This document shows, in pieces, positions 35,089-44,444 of a DNA stretch of 64,000 nucleotides (positions are counted from its first letter, which is position 1; each line of letters begins with the position of its first letter). The notes beneath the pieces were generated by a model. The model did no database searches. It was given only the letters and a program-made list of their open reading frames with translations, and was not told the DNA's origin. Made by a program: the position numbers and the translations under genes. Source of the DNA: a bacterium HR40 (lineage in GTDB: Bacteria; Pseudomonadota; Alphaproteobacteria; Geminicoccales; Geminicoccaceae). The stretch spans positions 737,899 through 801,898 of the forward strand of contig BEIQ01000001.1 of assembly GCA_002898275.1 (NCBI GenBank). The letters are read 5' to 3'.

Positions 35089-35286
35089 ATGGAGGAAGAG
35101 GATCGGCCGCGTCCGAAGGGATCGTTTCCGGAGCTCGGCGGTGCCCTCGAGGGCCGCTCGCGCGAAGAGCTCGAGGCCTATCTGCGGGCGCTTCGCGCCG
35201 AAATCGCTCGGGTCGAAGACGAGATGCGCCGGCGGCAGGCTATCCGCGGGGCCGCCGAGGCCCTGTTCAAGGTCCCTCGCCGATGA
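35089..35286 (+). CDS. DUF1192 family small protein
   Basis: A 65-residue protein of the DUF1192 type: a charged start, then [20 protein letters not shown] leading into a helix [20 protein letters not shown]. It is probably a short coiled coil; the role is unknown. These genes are common in alphaproteobacteria and often sit next to Nudix or oxidoreductase genes. ATG 35089 is chosen since it yields the family's usual 60-70 residues. Its TGA overlaps the Nudix ATG. Confidence 0.82.
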   Translation: MEEEDRPRPKGSFPELGGALEGRSREELEAYLRALRAEIARVEDEMRRRQAIRGAAEALFKVPRR

Positions 35287-35846
35287 CGGTCGCACCGCGA
35301 TTCTGCAGCCTGTGCGGCGGCCCTCTCGAGTTGCGGCGCCCTGCCGTCGAGGACCGACTCCGGCGGGTGTGCAGCGCCTGCGGTCAGGTCCACTACGAGA
35401 ATCCCAAGATCGTGACCGGCGCTGCCTGTCTGTTCGGCGACCGGGTGCTGCTCTGCCGTCGGGCGATCGAACCCCGGGCCGGATTTTGGACCGTACCCGC
35501 GGGCTTCCTCGAGCTCGGCGAGAGCCCGGAGGAAGGGGCGACGCGCGAGGCGCGCGAGGAGGCGCGGGCGGAGATCGCCATCGAGGGGCTTGTCGCCGTC
35601 TACAGCATTCCGCGCCTCGGTCAGGTGCAGCTCATGTATCGGGCGCGCCTGCTCGCCCCGCAGGTGGCACCGGGACTCGAGAGCCTCGAGGTCGGTCTCT
35701 TCTCCTTCGGCGACATTCCCTGGGCGGAGCTCGCCTTTCCCACCGTCGAGCGGCTCCTGCGGCGAACCATGACCCTTGCCGGCACCGCTCCCCCTTTCAT
35801 TCCAGTTTGCGAGACCCTGGGATCGGATGACGCTCGTGACGAGTGA
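35283..35846 (+). CDS. Nudix hydrolase with N-terminal zinc ribbon
   Basis: A 187-residue hydrolase. Two Cys pairs (CSLCGG and CSACGQVHYENP) form an N-terminal zinc ribbon of the NUDIX-associated type, as in NudC-like proteins. The Nudix box GFLELGESPEEGATREAREEA places the metal-binding glutamates in REAREEA. Substrate is a nucleoside diphosphate linked to some moiety, perhaps ADP-ribose or NADH; it cannot be fixed from sequence. It overlaps DUF1192 upstream by four bases and cobU downstream by 20. Confidence 0.9.
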   Translation: MTVAPRFCSLCGGPLELRRPAVEDRLRRVCSACGQVHYENPKIVTGAACLFGDRVLLCRRAIEPRAGFWTVPAGFLELGESPEEGATREAREEARAEIAIEGLVAVYSIPRLGQVQLMYRARLLAPQVAPGLESLEVGLFSFGDIPWAELAFPTVERLLRRTMTLAGTAPPFIPVCETLGSDDARDE

Positions 35847-36387
35847 GCCTGTGCCGTCACCGGTGCTGGTGCTGGGCGGCCAACGTTCGGGCAAGAGCGC
35901 GTTCGCCGAATCCCTGGTCGCGAGAAGCGGACTCGAGCCGGTCTACATCGCCACCGGCGAGCCGGGCGATGCCGAAATGGCGGCGCGCATCGCGCGTCAT
36001 CGCGCGCGCCGTGGGCCTGGCTGGCGGACCATCGAGGCGCCCCTCGACCTCGCACCGGCCATTGCCGGCGAGTGCCGGAGGGGGCGAGCCGTGCTCGTCG
36101 ACTGCCTGACCCTGTGGCTATCCAATCTTCTCGCTGTCGGACGCGAACCGCGGTCTGCTTTCGCCGGACTCGAACGGGTGGTGGCGGAAGCCTCGGGTCT
36201 GCTCGTGTTGGTGTCGAACGAAGTCGGACTCGGCGTCGTTCCGGCGAACGCGCTCGCCCGCCAGTTCGTCGATCTCGCGGGCGAACTTCACGAGAGGCTA
36301 GCGCGATGCTGTCCGACCGTGGTCTTGACCGTCGCCGGTTTGCCGCTCGCCCTCAAGGGCAGCCTTCCGCCGACCTTCGAGGATTGA
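35827..36387 (+). CDS. cobU: Bifunctional adenosylcobinamide kinase / guanylyltransferase
   Basis: A 186-residue enzyme (CobU in Salmonella naming, CobP in Pseudomonas denitrificans naming) that phosphorylates adenosylcobinamide and attaches GMP in nucleotide-loop assembly. The P-loop GGQRSGKS is at 17-24, followed by VYIATGEPGDAEMAARI with the region that holds the guanylylated His, DCLTLWLSNLL and VSNEVGLGVVP. The start lies within the Nudix gene. cobN follows four bases after its stop. Confidence 0.96.
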   Translation: MTLVTSEPVPSPVLVLGGQRSGKSAFAESLVARSGLEPVYIATGEPGDAEMAARIARHRARRGPGWRTIEAPLDLAPAIAGECRRGRAVLVDCLTLWLSNLLAVGREPRSAFAGLERVVAEASGLLVLVSNEVGLGVVPANALARQFVDLAGELHERLARCCPTVVLTVAGLPLALKGSLPPTFED

Positions 36388-36391
36388 GCCC

Positions 36392-39300
36392 GTGCACCTC
36401 CTGAGTGCCGCCCGCGCCACCACCGCCGAGTGCGAGGAGGCGGTCGATCTTGGTCAGAGCCCGGCGGAGGTGGTGATTCTCTCGACCGCGGACAGCGAAC
36501 TCGCGCTCCTCGCCGAGGCGCGCGCTCGTGCCGAGGTGCCCCTGCCTTCCCTGCGGCTCGCCAATCTCGCTCGTCTGGCGCATCCCCTGTCGGTCGATCT
36601 CTACGTCGAGAAGGTCGTGGCACAGGCGCGCTTCGTCCTCGTGCGCCTGCTCGGCGGACGCAGCTACTGGAGCTATGGCCTCGAACAGGTGGAGGCGGTC
36701 TGCCGAACCCGACAGATCGCGCTTGCCGTGCTGCCCGGCGACGATCGCCCCGATCCCGAGCTCGACGCCTTGTCGACCGTCGAGCCTAGTTTGGCTCGCG
36801 CCCTCTGGCAGTATCTCGTGCAGGGCGGCCTCGGCAATGCCGAACAGTGCCTTCGTCGCATCGCCGCCGCACTGGGCTCGCCCGTCGACTGGCTACCGCC
36901 CGCGCCCCTGCCACGGGCCGTCCTGTGGCGTCCCGGACGGGACGCGCCCATGGCCGAGGAAATCCTCTCGTCCCTCGCTCCTGCCGATGCGCGGGCCCTG
37001 CTCCTCTTCTATCGGGCCCATTTCCAGGCAGGCGATATCGAACCCATCGAGGCACTCGCGCAAGCCTTAGAAGAGCGCGGCCTGCGCACCCTCCCCCTGG
37101 CGGTCGCGAGTCAGCGCGACCCCGAGAGTGCCGCTGCCATCGAGGCGATCGCGACCCGCCTGCGCCCGGATGTCATCCTCGATGCCACTGCCTTCTCGGT
37201 CGCGGCACCTGGTGGTCCGCGCGAAGGTCCATTGGCTGCCTGCGACGCCCCGGTGCTGCAGCTCCTCTTGGCCGGTCGACCGCGCGAACTCTGGCGAGCC
37301 GATCCCCGCGGGCTCGGCCCGCGCGACCTCGCCATGCAGGTGGTGCTACCGGAGGTGGACGGCCGCATCACCACCCGAACGATCGGCTTCAAGGAGAGCG
37401 CACGGTTCGACGAAGCCACCCAGTGCCACCTCCAGCGTTTCATCGCCGACCGCGAGCGCATCGCCTTCGTCGCCGAGCTCGCAGCCCGCTGGGTCCGCCT
37501 GCGTCGCACCCCCCGAGGAGAGCGCAGGATCGCCATCGTGCTCGCCAATTACCCCAATCGCGACGGCCGGCTCGCCAACGGTGTGGGGCTCGACACCCCG
37601 GAAAGCGTCGCAGTGGCCCTGTCGGCGCTGGCGGAAGCCGGCTATCGGGTCGACCCCCTGCCGCGCGACGGGAACGAGCTCATCGCCTGGCTGCGCTCGG
37701 GTCCGACCAACGAGCTCGACAGCTCCCGCCGCCGGATCGTGCGGGTGCGATTCCCCCTCGCCGATTACGAGCGGGCGTGGGCCGATCTACCGGCGCCGGT
37801 GCGCGAGGCGGTGTACCGCCGCTGGGGCGAGCCGACGTCGGACCCGCACTTTCGCGATGGCGGCTTTGCCCTGCCCATCGTTCCGCTCGGCAACTTGCTG
37901 GTCGCGATCCAGCCGGGGCGTGGCTATCACCTCGACCCGAAGGCCACCTACCACGATCCCGCTCTCGTGCCGCCGCACGCCTATTTCGCCTTCTACTTGT
38001 GGCTGCGGCGGGTATTCGACGCCCACGCCATCGTGCACTTCGGCAAGCACGGCAATCTCGAGTGGTTGCCGGGCAAGGCCGTGGCGCTAGCGGCCGACTG
38101 TTTCCCCGATGCCGTCCTCGGACCGCTGCCCCACCTCTATCCGTTCATCGTCAACGATCCCGGAGAGGGCAGTCAAGCCAAGCGTCGCGCGCAAGCGGTG
38201 ATCGTCGACCATCTGACACCGCCGCTCACCCGCGCCGGTCTCGAGGGCGGGCTGCGCGAGCTCGAGCGGCTCGTCGACGAATATGCCGAGGCCGTGCAGC
38301 TCGATCGCCGGCGATGCGAACCGCTGGCCCACGATATTCTCGCCTGGGTCACCCGCCTCGGCCTCGACCGCGACCTCGAGATCGACACCGCGGCGCCGCC
38401 GGAAACTTGGCTTTCCCGGATCGATGCCCATCTCTGCGATCTCAAGGAACTGCAGATCCGCGACGGCCTGCACGTGTTCGGCAAGAGCCCCGAGGGCGAA
38501 CGGCGTATCGATACGCTCCTCGCCCTCGCGCGGCTGCCGCGCGGCCGCGGGCACGAGGGCGACCTCTCGCTTTTGCGGGCCCTCGCTGCCGACCTCGGTC
38601 TCGAGGAGGGCTTCGATCCCCTCGACTGCGATTTCTCGCGACCGTGGACGGGCGCGCGTCCGGAGATCCTGCAAGCCATGTCCGGGGATCCGTGGCGGAC
38701 CGCCGGCGATACCGTCGAACGGCTGGAGCGGCTCGCCCGCGAGGTGATCGCCGAGCGTCGCGATCCACCGGCTTCTTGGGTGTACACTCGAAAAGTCCTG
38801 AGCCGGATCCGCGAGGATCTCGGACCGCGCCTCGATGCTTGCGGCAAGGCCGAGATCGAAGGCCTCTTGGCCGGCCTCGACGGCCGTTTCGTGCTGCCGG
38901 GCCCGAGCGGGGCTCCCACCCGGGGACGCCCAGAAGTACTGCCAACGGGCCGCAATTTCTACTCGGTCGATACCCGCGGTGTACCCACGCCGGCTGCCTT
39001 CACCCTCGGCTGGAAAGCGGCGGAGCGGGTGATCGCGGCCTATGCCCAGACCCACGGCGACTGGCCTCGTCATCTCGCGCTTTCCGCCTGGGGCACTGCC
39101 AATATGCGCACGGGCGGCGAAGACATCGCCCAAGCCCTCGCCTTTCTCGGCTGCCGGCCGGTGTGGGAGGGACGAAGCCACCGGGTCAGCGGAGTCGAGG
39201 TGATCCCCTGTTCTCTCCTCGGCCGCCCGCGGGTCGATGTGACCCTGCGCGTCTCGGGCTTCTTTCGCGATGCCTTCTTCGCCCAGATCGAGCTCTTCGA

Positions 39301-40147
39301 CGATGCGGTACGGGCGGTTGCCGCCCTCGACGAGCCGGCTGACGTCAATCCGCTGGCCGCTGCCGCGCGCGGCGAAGCTGCCCGCCTCCAGGCAGAGGGT
39401 GTGCCTGCCGAGGAGGCGTGGCGACAGGCGACCCTGCGCATCTTCGGTTCGCCCCCCGGCGCCTACGGCTGCGGTCTCCAAGTGCTGATCGACGAGGGCA
39501 TCTGGCGAGACGACGGCGACCTCGCCGAGGTCTATGTCGGTTGGAGCGGCTATGCCTATGGACGGGCGGTCGTGGGAGCCGCGGCGCGGGGCCTGTTCGA
39601 ACGTCGGCTCGCTGCCACCCAACTCGTGCTCCACAACCAGGACAATCGGGAACACGATCTCCTCGACAGCGACGACTATTACCAGTTCCTGGGCGGGCTC
39701 GTCGCCGCGGTCCGGCGCCACGCCCACCGCCAGCCGGAGGTGCTCTTCGGCGATCACAGCCGGCCGGAGAGCCCGCGGGTGCGCCGGCTCGCCGAGGAAA
39801 TCGGCAGGGTGGTGCGCGGCCGCGCGGCCAACCCGAAATGGATCCGCGGTGTCATGCGCCACGGCTACAAAGGCGCCTTCGAGATGGCGGCGACCGTGGA
39901 CTATCTCTTCGCCTTCGCCGCCACCACCCGGCTCGTCGGCGACCACCACTTCGATTGTCTCTTTGCCGCCTATCTCGAAGACGAGGAGGTACGGGCCTTC
40001 ATCGCGCGCGCCAATCCGGACGCCTTGCGCGAGATGGCACAGCGGTTCCGCGAGGCGCTCGACCGCGGCCTGTGGCGACCGCGCAGCAACCATGCGGCCC
40101 TTCTCCTCGATCGCCTGTGCCGACAACCGGCAGGAGGGGGACAGTGA
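36392..40147 (+). CDS. cobN: Aerobic cobaltochelatase large subunit
   Basis: A 1251-residue protein that inserts cobalt into hydrogenobyrinic acid a,c-diamide with ATP, together with CobS and CobT chelatase subunits. Length and motifs (IVLANYPNRDGRLANGVGLD, HFGKHGNLEWLPGK, and the C-terminal DSDDYYQFLGG) are those of CobN, related to Mg-chelatase BchH. It marks the oxygen-dependent cobalamin route. The AAA+ partner genes are not in the window. GTG start; the stop overlaps the cobO start. Confidence 0.97.
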   Translation: MHLLSAARATTAECEEAVDLGQSPAEVVILSTADSELALLAEARARAEVPLPSLRLANLARLAHPLSVDLYVEKVVAQARFVLVRLLGGRSYWSYGLEQVEAVCRTRQIALAVLPGDDRPDPELDALSTVEPSLARALWQYLVQGGLGNAEQCLRRIAAALGSPVDWLPPAPLPRAVLWRPGRDAPMAEEILSSLAPADARALLLFYRAHFQAGDIEPIEALAQALEERGLRTLPLAVASQRDPESAAAIEAIATRLRPDVILDATAFSVAAPGGPREGPLAACDAPVLQLLLAGRPRELWRADPRGLGPRDLAMQVVLPEVDGRITTRTIGFKESARFDEATQCHLQRFIADRERIAFVAELAARWVRLRRTPRGERRIAIVLANYPNRDGRLANGVGLDTPESVAVALSALAEAGYRVDPLPRDGNELIAWLRSGPTNELDSSRRRIVRVRFPLADYERAWADLPAPVREAVYRRWGEPTSDPHFRDGGFALPIVPLGNLLVAIQPGRGYHLDPKATYHDPALVPPHAYFAFYLWLRRVFDAHAIVHFGKHGNLEWLPGKAVALAADCFPDAVLGPLPHLYPFIVNDPGEGSQAKRRAQAVIVDHLTPPLTRAGLEGGLRELERLVDEYAEAVQLDRRRCEPLAHDILAWVTRLGLDRDLEIDTAAPPETWLSRIDAHLCDLKELQIRDGLHVFGKSPEGERRIDTLLALARLPRGRGHEGDLSLLRALAADLGLEEGFDPLDCDFSRPWTGARPEILQAMSGDPWRTAGDTVERLERLAREVIAERRDPPASWVYTRKVLSRIREDLGPRLDACGKAEIEGLLAGLDGRFVLPGPSGAPTRGRPEVLPTGRNFYSVDTRGVPTPAAFTLGWKAAERVIAAYAQTHGDWPRHLALSAWGTANMRTGGEDIAQALAFLGCRPVWEGRSHRVSGVEVIPCSLLGRPRVDVTLRVSGFFRDAFFAQIELFDDAVRAVAALDEPADVNPLAAAARGEAARLQAEGVPAEEAWRQATLRIFGSPPGAYGCGLQVLIDEGIWRDDGDLAEVYVGWSGYAYGRAVVGAAARGLFERRLAATQLVLHNQDNREHDLLDSDDYYQFLGGLVAAVRRHAHRQPEVLFGDHSRPESPRVRRLAEEIGRVVRGRAANPKWIRGVMRHGYKGAFEMAATVDYLFAFAATTRLVGDHHFDCLFAAYLEDEEVRAFIARANPDALREMAQRFREALDRGLWRPRSNHAALLLDRLCRQPAGGGQ

Positions 40148-40746
40148 GCGAGGACCCGGAAGAGCACCGCGAAAAGAAGGCACGCATCAAGGCCGTCAAG
40201 GACCGGCTCTACGCCAGCCGGACCAAGGAGAAGGGGCTGCTCATCGTCCACACCGGCACCGGCAAAGGCAAGAGTACGGCAGCCTTCGGCCTCGTGCTGC
40301 GCACTCTCGGGCACGGGCGGCGGGTGGGCATCGTCCAGTTCGTCAAAGGTCGCTGGGACACGGGCGAGCGCCGCTTCCTCGAGCGTTTTCCCGAACTCGT
40401 TACCATGCGCGTGATGGGCGAAGGCTTCACCTGGGAGACTCAGGACCGCGAACGGGACATCGCGAGCGCTCGTGCCGCCTTCGCGGAAGCCGAGCGGATG
40501 CTCGTCGATCCCTCCCTCCACCTGCTCGTCCTCGACGAGCTCAACATCGTGCTGCGCTACGGTTATCTGCCGCTCGACGAGGTGCTCGCCGCGCTCGCGG
40601 CGAGGCGCCCCGATCTCCATGTGGTGGTCACCGGGCGCAATGCCCCGCGCGAGCTCGTCGAAGCAGCCGACCTCGTGACCGAAATGACCCTCGTCAAGCA
40701 CCCGTTTCGCGAAGGCGTGAAGGCGCAGGTCGGTATCGAGTTCTAG
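40144..40746 (+). CDS. cobO: Cob(I)yrinic acid a,c-diamide adenosyltransferase
   Basis: A 200-residue CobA/CobO-type adenosyltransferase that makes the Co-C bond with the adenosyl group of ATP. The P-loop HTGTGKGKSTAAFG and the VLDELNIVLRYGYL stretch are diagnostic. GTG overlaps the cobN stop (GTGA). The CocE/NonD hydrolase starts 15 bases later. Confidence 0.96.
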   Translation: MSEDPEEHREKKARIKAVKDRLYASRTKEKGLLIVHTGTGKGKSTAAFGLVLRTLGHGRRVGIVQFVKGRWDTGERRFLERFPELVTMRVMGEGFTWETQDRERDIASARAAFAEAERMLVDPSLHLLVLDELNIVLRYGYLPLDEVLAALAARRPDLHVVVTGRNAPRELVEAADLVTEMTLVKHPFREGVKAQVGIEF

Positions 40747-40761
40747 GGTGAAAAAGGCGCC

Positions 40762-42828
40762 GTGCACGAATCCTCGGCAGGCCCGCGTCGGGCGCGCGAG
40801 ATTTCCCATCTGTGGATCGGGCTCCGCGACGGCACGCGGCTTTCCGCTCGGCTGTGGCTTCCCGAGGGCGCCGAACTGGACCCCGTTCCGGCCATCCTCG
40901 AAGCCGTACCTTATGGTCACGCCGACGGGACCTTGGTGCGCGATGCCACCGTCCATCCCGCCCTCGCCGCTCGGGGGTTCGCCTGCTTGCGCCTCGACCT
41001 CAGGGGCAGCGGCCAATCCGAGGGGCTGTTCCTGGACGAATATCTGCCGCGGGAACAGGACGACATCCTCGAGGTGATCGACTGGCTCGCCTGTCAGCCC
41101 TGGTGCAACGGGGCGATCGGGATGCTCGGCCTTTCCTGGGGCGGCTTCGCCGGCTTGCAGGTCGCCGCGAGGCGGCCGGCTCCTTTGCGCGCCGTGGCGA
41201 CTGTCTGCTCCACCGACGACCGTTACGGTTGCGACATCCATTATCGCGGCGGCTGCCTATTGAACGAGAACACGAGTTGGGGTGCGGCGATGCTCGCCTT
41301 CCAGGCGCGCCCGCCGGATCCGCAACTGGTCGGTCCGGCCTGGCGGGAGATGTGGCGGCAGCGACTCGAGGCGATGCCGTTCTTTCCGGCATTGTGGCTG
41401 GAACACCGGGTCAGGGACGCCTACTGGAAGCATGGCTCGGTATGCGAGGACTATGGGGCGATTGCCGCTGCGGTGCTCGCGGTGGGTGGCTGGGCCGATG
41501 GCTATCACGGCACCGTCGCGCGGCTACTCGCCGGGCTTCGAGCCCCGGTTTGCGGTATCGTCGGCCCGTGGAGCCACGAATATCCCCACCTCGCCTCGCC
41601 CGGGCCGCAGATCGACTTCGTCGCCGAACTCGCCCGCTTCTACCGGCAGCACCTCGCCGGGGAGATGCACGCGGCAGAGGAGGTGCCGCCGCTTCGCTAT
41701 TTCGTGGTGGAGAGCGCGCCGCCCTGCGCCTTGCCCACGGCGCGCAGGGGATTCTGGCGGACGTCGGTTTCCTGGCCGCCGCCGGAGGCGAGCGAGGTCG
41801 CCTTCGCCCTCTCGGAGCGAGGCCTGCGGCCGCAACCCGCGCGCGATCGGCAGCGCCTGCGCCTGGCGACGCCGCAGACGCTCGGATGCGCCGGTGGCCG
41901 CTTCCTCCCCATGTGGGGAGGACCGGAAGGCCCCACCGACCAGCGGCCCGACGACGCTTTGTCCCTCACCTTCGACAGCCGGCCGTTCGACCGCCCGGTG
42001 GAGATCCTCGGCGCCCCGCGGCTCGAGCTCGAGCTGCGAAGCGACTGCCCGCATGCGCAGCTGATCGCGAGACTCTGCGATGTGGCTCCAGACGGTGCCT
42101 CGACCCTCGTCAGTTGGGGCTGTCTCGACCTCACCCACCGCGATCGTCACGAGCGGATCGAAGCCCTCGTCCCTGGCCGCCCCTACCGCTTCCACTTGCC
42201 GCTCGATGACTTGGCCTGGCGTCTGCTGCCCGGTCACCGGCTGCGGCTCGCCCTTTCCACCACCTACTGGCCGATGCTCTGGCCGTCACCGTGGCGCCCC
42301 GTTTTGGAGATCGATGCCGCGGCGAGCCGCCTCGTCCTCCCGCTCGCCGAGCCCGAGGATGCGAACTGGGCCTTCGCACCGCCACCTCCACCGGAACGAC
42401 TCCCTATCGAAAGGTTGCGGGCCGCGCGCCACCGACGGCGCATCACCGTCGATGCCGGCACCGGTACGACCATCACCGAATCCTTCGATGACTTCGGCCG
42501 CGAGCGCCTGATCGGCTCGGACCTCGAGCGCGACGAACGCATGGTCGAACGCTATGCCATTCGCCCCGATCGTCCGCTCTCGGCCCGCGCTTCTGTGCGC
42601 TGGCGGACCGAGCGCGCCCGGGGATCGTGGCGCGTCGAGACCCGAGTGGCGGTCGACATGCGGGCCGACCAGGATGGGCTGCTGCTCCGAGGTACGATTC
42701 TCGCGCACGAGAGCGGCGGCTCCCCGCACCAGCGGCAATTCACGGCCCATTTCCCGCACCCGCTGTCGCCGCGCGGCTCGCCCCGCCACCGTGCGAGCGC
42801 GAGTCTTTGGTCAGCGGTCCGCAGGTGA
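40762..42828 (+). CDS. CocE/NonD family hydrolase (X-Pro dipeptidyl-peptidase-like S15)
   Basis: A 688-residue alpha/beta-hydrolase with the nucleophile Ser125 in GLSWGG, a helical cap, and a C-terminal jelly-roll domain (from about 380) with typical YRFHLPLDDLAWRLLPGHRLRLA. The family includes cocaine esterase, alpha-amino-acid ester hydrolases and X-Pro peptidases. A further 120 residues after the jelly roll (ITVDAGTGTTITESFDDFGRE onward) resemble an extra beta-rich tail found in some members. There is no signal peptide. It closes the cob run by position, with no evident link in function. Confidence 0.9.
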   Translation: MHESSAGPRRAREISHLWIGLRDGTRLSARLWLPEGAELDPVPAILEAVPYGHADGTLVRDATVHPALAARGFACLRLDLRGSGQSEGLFLDEYLPREQDDILEVIDWLACQPWCNGAIGMLGLSWGGFAGLQVAARRPAPLRAVATVCSTDDRYGCDIHYRGGCLLNENTSWGAAMLAFQARPPDPQLVGPAWREMWRQRLEAMPFFPALWLEHRVRDAYWKHGSVCEDYGAIAAAVLAVGGWADGYHGTVARLLAGLRAPVCGIVGPWSHEYPHLASPGPQIDFVAELARFYRQHLAGEMHAAEEVPPLRYFVVESAPPCALPTARRGFWRTSVSWPPPEASEVAFALSERGLRPQPARDRQRLRLATPQTLGCAGGRFLPMWGGPEGPTDQRPDDALSLTFDSRPFDRPVEILGAPRLELELRSDCPHAQLIARLCDVAPDGASTLVSWGCLDLTHRDRHERIEALVPGRPYRFHLPLDDLAWRLLPGHRLRLALSTTYWPMLWPSPWRPVLEIDAAASRLVLPLAEPEDANWAFAPPPPPERLPIERLRAARHRRRITVDAGTGTTITESFDDFGRERLIGSDLERDERMVERYAIRPDRPLSARASVRWRTERARGSWRVETRVAVDMRADQDGLLLRGTILAHESGGSPHQRQFTAHFPHPLSPRGSPRHRASASLWSAVRR

Positions 42829-42840
42829 GACAGGAGGATC

Positions 42841-44373
42841 ATGCCGGTGCAACGTTACATCCTCGCCATCGATCAGGGCACGAGCAGCACCCGGGCCATC
42901 CTCTTCGATCGCGATCTCCGCCCCGTCGCTTCGGCACAACAACCATTGACGCTGCATGTTCCGGCGGATGGCTGGGTCGAACAGGATCCCGAGGACATCT
43001 GGCGGGATACCGTTGCCGTCTGCCACCGCGTGTTGGCCGAGGCACGCACGAGCCCGGCGGAGGTCGCCGGCATCGGCATCGCCAACCAGCGCGAGACCAC
43101 CCTTCTCTGGGACCGCGAGACGGGAGAGCCGGTGGCGCGCGCCATCGTCTGGCAGGATCGCCGAACAGCGGACCTCTGCCGCGAGCTCGTCGCCGAAGGA
43201 TTCGAAGAGCATGTGCGATCGACCACCGGGCTTTTGCCCGATCCCTATTTCTCGGCCACCAAGCTCGCCTGGCTCCTCGATTACCGGCCGGACATCCGCC
43301 GTCGCGCCGAGACGGGCCGTCTCGCCTTCGGCACCGTCGACAGCTTTCTCCTGTGGCGCCTGACGGCTGGCCGGATCCACGCCACCGATGCCTCGAACGC
43401 CGCCCGCACCCTGCTCTTCGACATCCATCGGCAGACGTGGGACGAGACTCTCCTCCGCCGCCTCCGCATTCCGGCAGCCGTCTTGCCGGAGGTGCGCGAC
43501 AGCGCCGGCGAATTCGGAGCGACAGCACCCACCTTTTTCGGTCAGGCGATAGCCATTTGCGGTGTCGCCGGCGACCAGCAAGCGGCGAGCTTCGGTCAGG
43601 CCTGCGTGCGGCCCGGCATGCTCAAAAGCACCTTCGGCACCGGCTGCTTCGCTCTCCTCAATACCGGACACACGCCGGTGACCTCGCACCACCGCTTGCT
43701 CGCTACCATCGCTTGGCGACTCGGCGGACGGGTCACTTATGCTCTCGAGGGCAGCATGTTCGTCGCCGGTGCGGCGATCCAGTGGTTGCGCGACGGCCTC
43801 GGTCTCATCGACGACGCCGCGGAAAGCGAGCGACTCGCAGCCGCCGTCCCCGACACCGGCGGCGTGGAGTTCGTTCCGGCCTTCACCGGGCTCGGCGCGC
43901 CATGGTGGGATCCCGACGCCCGCGGCGCCATCCTCGGCCTCACCCGCGCCACGAGGCGGGCCCACATCGTCCGTGCGGCCCTGGAGGCCGTGGCCTGTTC
44001 GACAAGGGATCTCGTCGACGCTATGGACAAGGATGTGCGGGCAGGCGGCGGTTCGGGCCTGCCGGAGGTGCTGAGGATCGACGGCGGCATGGCGGCCAAC
44101 GACTGGTTCTGCCAATATCTCGCCGATATCCTCGACCGGCCGGTGGAACGGCCGGAGAGCCTCGAGAGTACGGCGCGGGGGGCTGCCGCCCTCGCTGCCC
44201 TCGGCGCGGGACTGCTGACCTCGGTCGAAGCGATCGCCGATGGCTGGCGGTGCGAACGGCGCTTCGAACCGCGGATGGCACCCGAGATCCGCACCCGACG
44301 CCTCGCCAGCTGGGCGGATGCGGTGGCACGGGTGCTGGGCCGCCAGCCGTCCGGGGGCGCAAGGTTCCGTTAA
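42841..44373 (+). CDS. glpK: Glycerol kinase
   Basis: A 510-residue FGGY-family kinase that forms glycerol 3-phosphate. The N-terminal phosphate loop YILAIDQGTSSTRAILFD, QDRRTADLC, TGLLPDPYFSATKLAWLL and the C-terminal RIDGGMAANDWFCQYLADIL are all diagnostic. An AGGAGG ribosome-binding site lies just upstream of ATG. No glpF, glpD or glpR is adjacent. Confidence 0.97.
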   Translation: MPVQRYILAIDQGTSSTRAILFDRDLRPVASAQQPLTLHVPADGWVEQDPEDIWRDTVAVCHRVLAEARTSPAEVAGIGIANQRETTLLWDRETGEPVARAIVWQDRRTADLCRELVAEGFEEHVRSTTGLLPDPYFSATKLAWLLDYRPDIRRRAETGRLAFGTVDSFLLWRLTAGRIHATDASNAARTLLFDIHRQTWDETLLRRLRIPAAVLPEVRDSAGEFGATAPTFFGQAIAICGVAGDQQAASFGQACVRPGMLKSTFGTGCFALLNTGHTPVTSHHRLLATIAWRLGGRVTYALEGSMFVAGAAIQWLRDGLGLIDDAAESERLAAAVPDTGGVEFVPAFTGLGAPWWDPDARGAILGLTRATRRAHIVRAALEAVACSTRDLVDAMDKDVRAGGGSGLPEVLRIDGGMAANDWFCQYLADILDRPVERPESLESTARGAAALAALGAGLLTSVEAIADGWRCERRFEPRMAPEIRTRRLASWADAVARVLGRQPSGGARFR

Positions 44374-44444
44374 GCGATAGGGGTTAGTGTGCGAGACGGC
44401 CGCAGCGAGCGAAGCCAACGCGTTCGAGGTTTGGGAGAAGGCTG

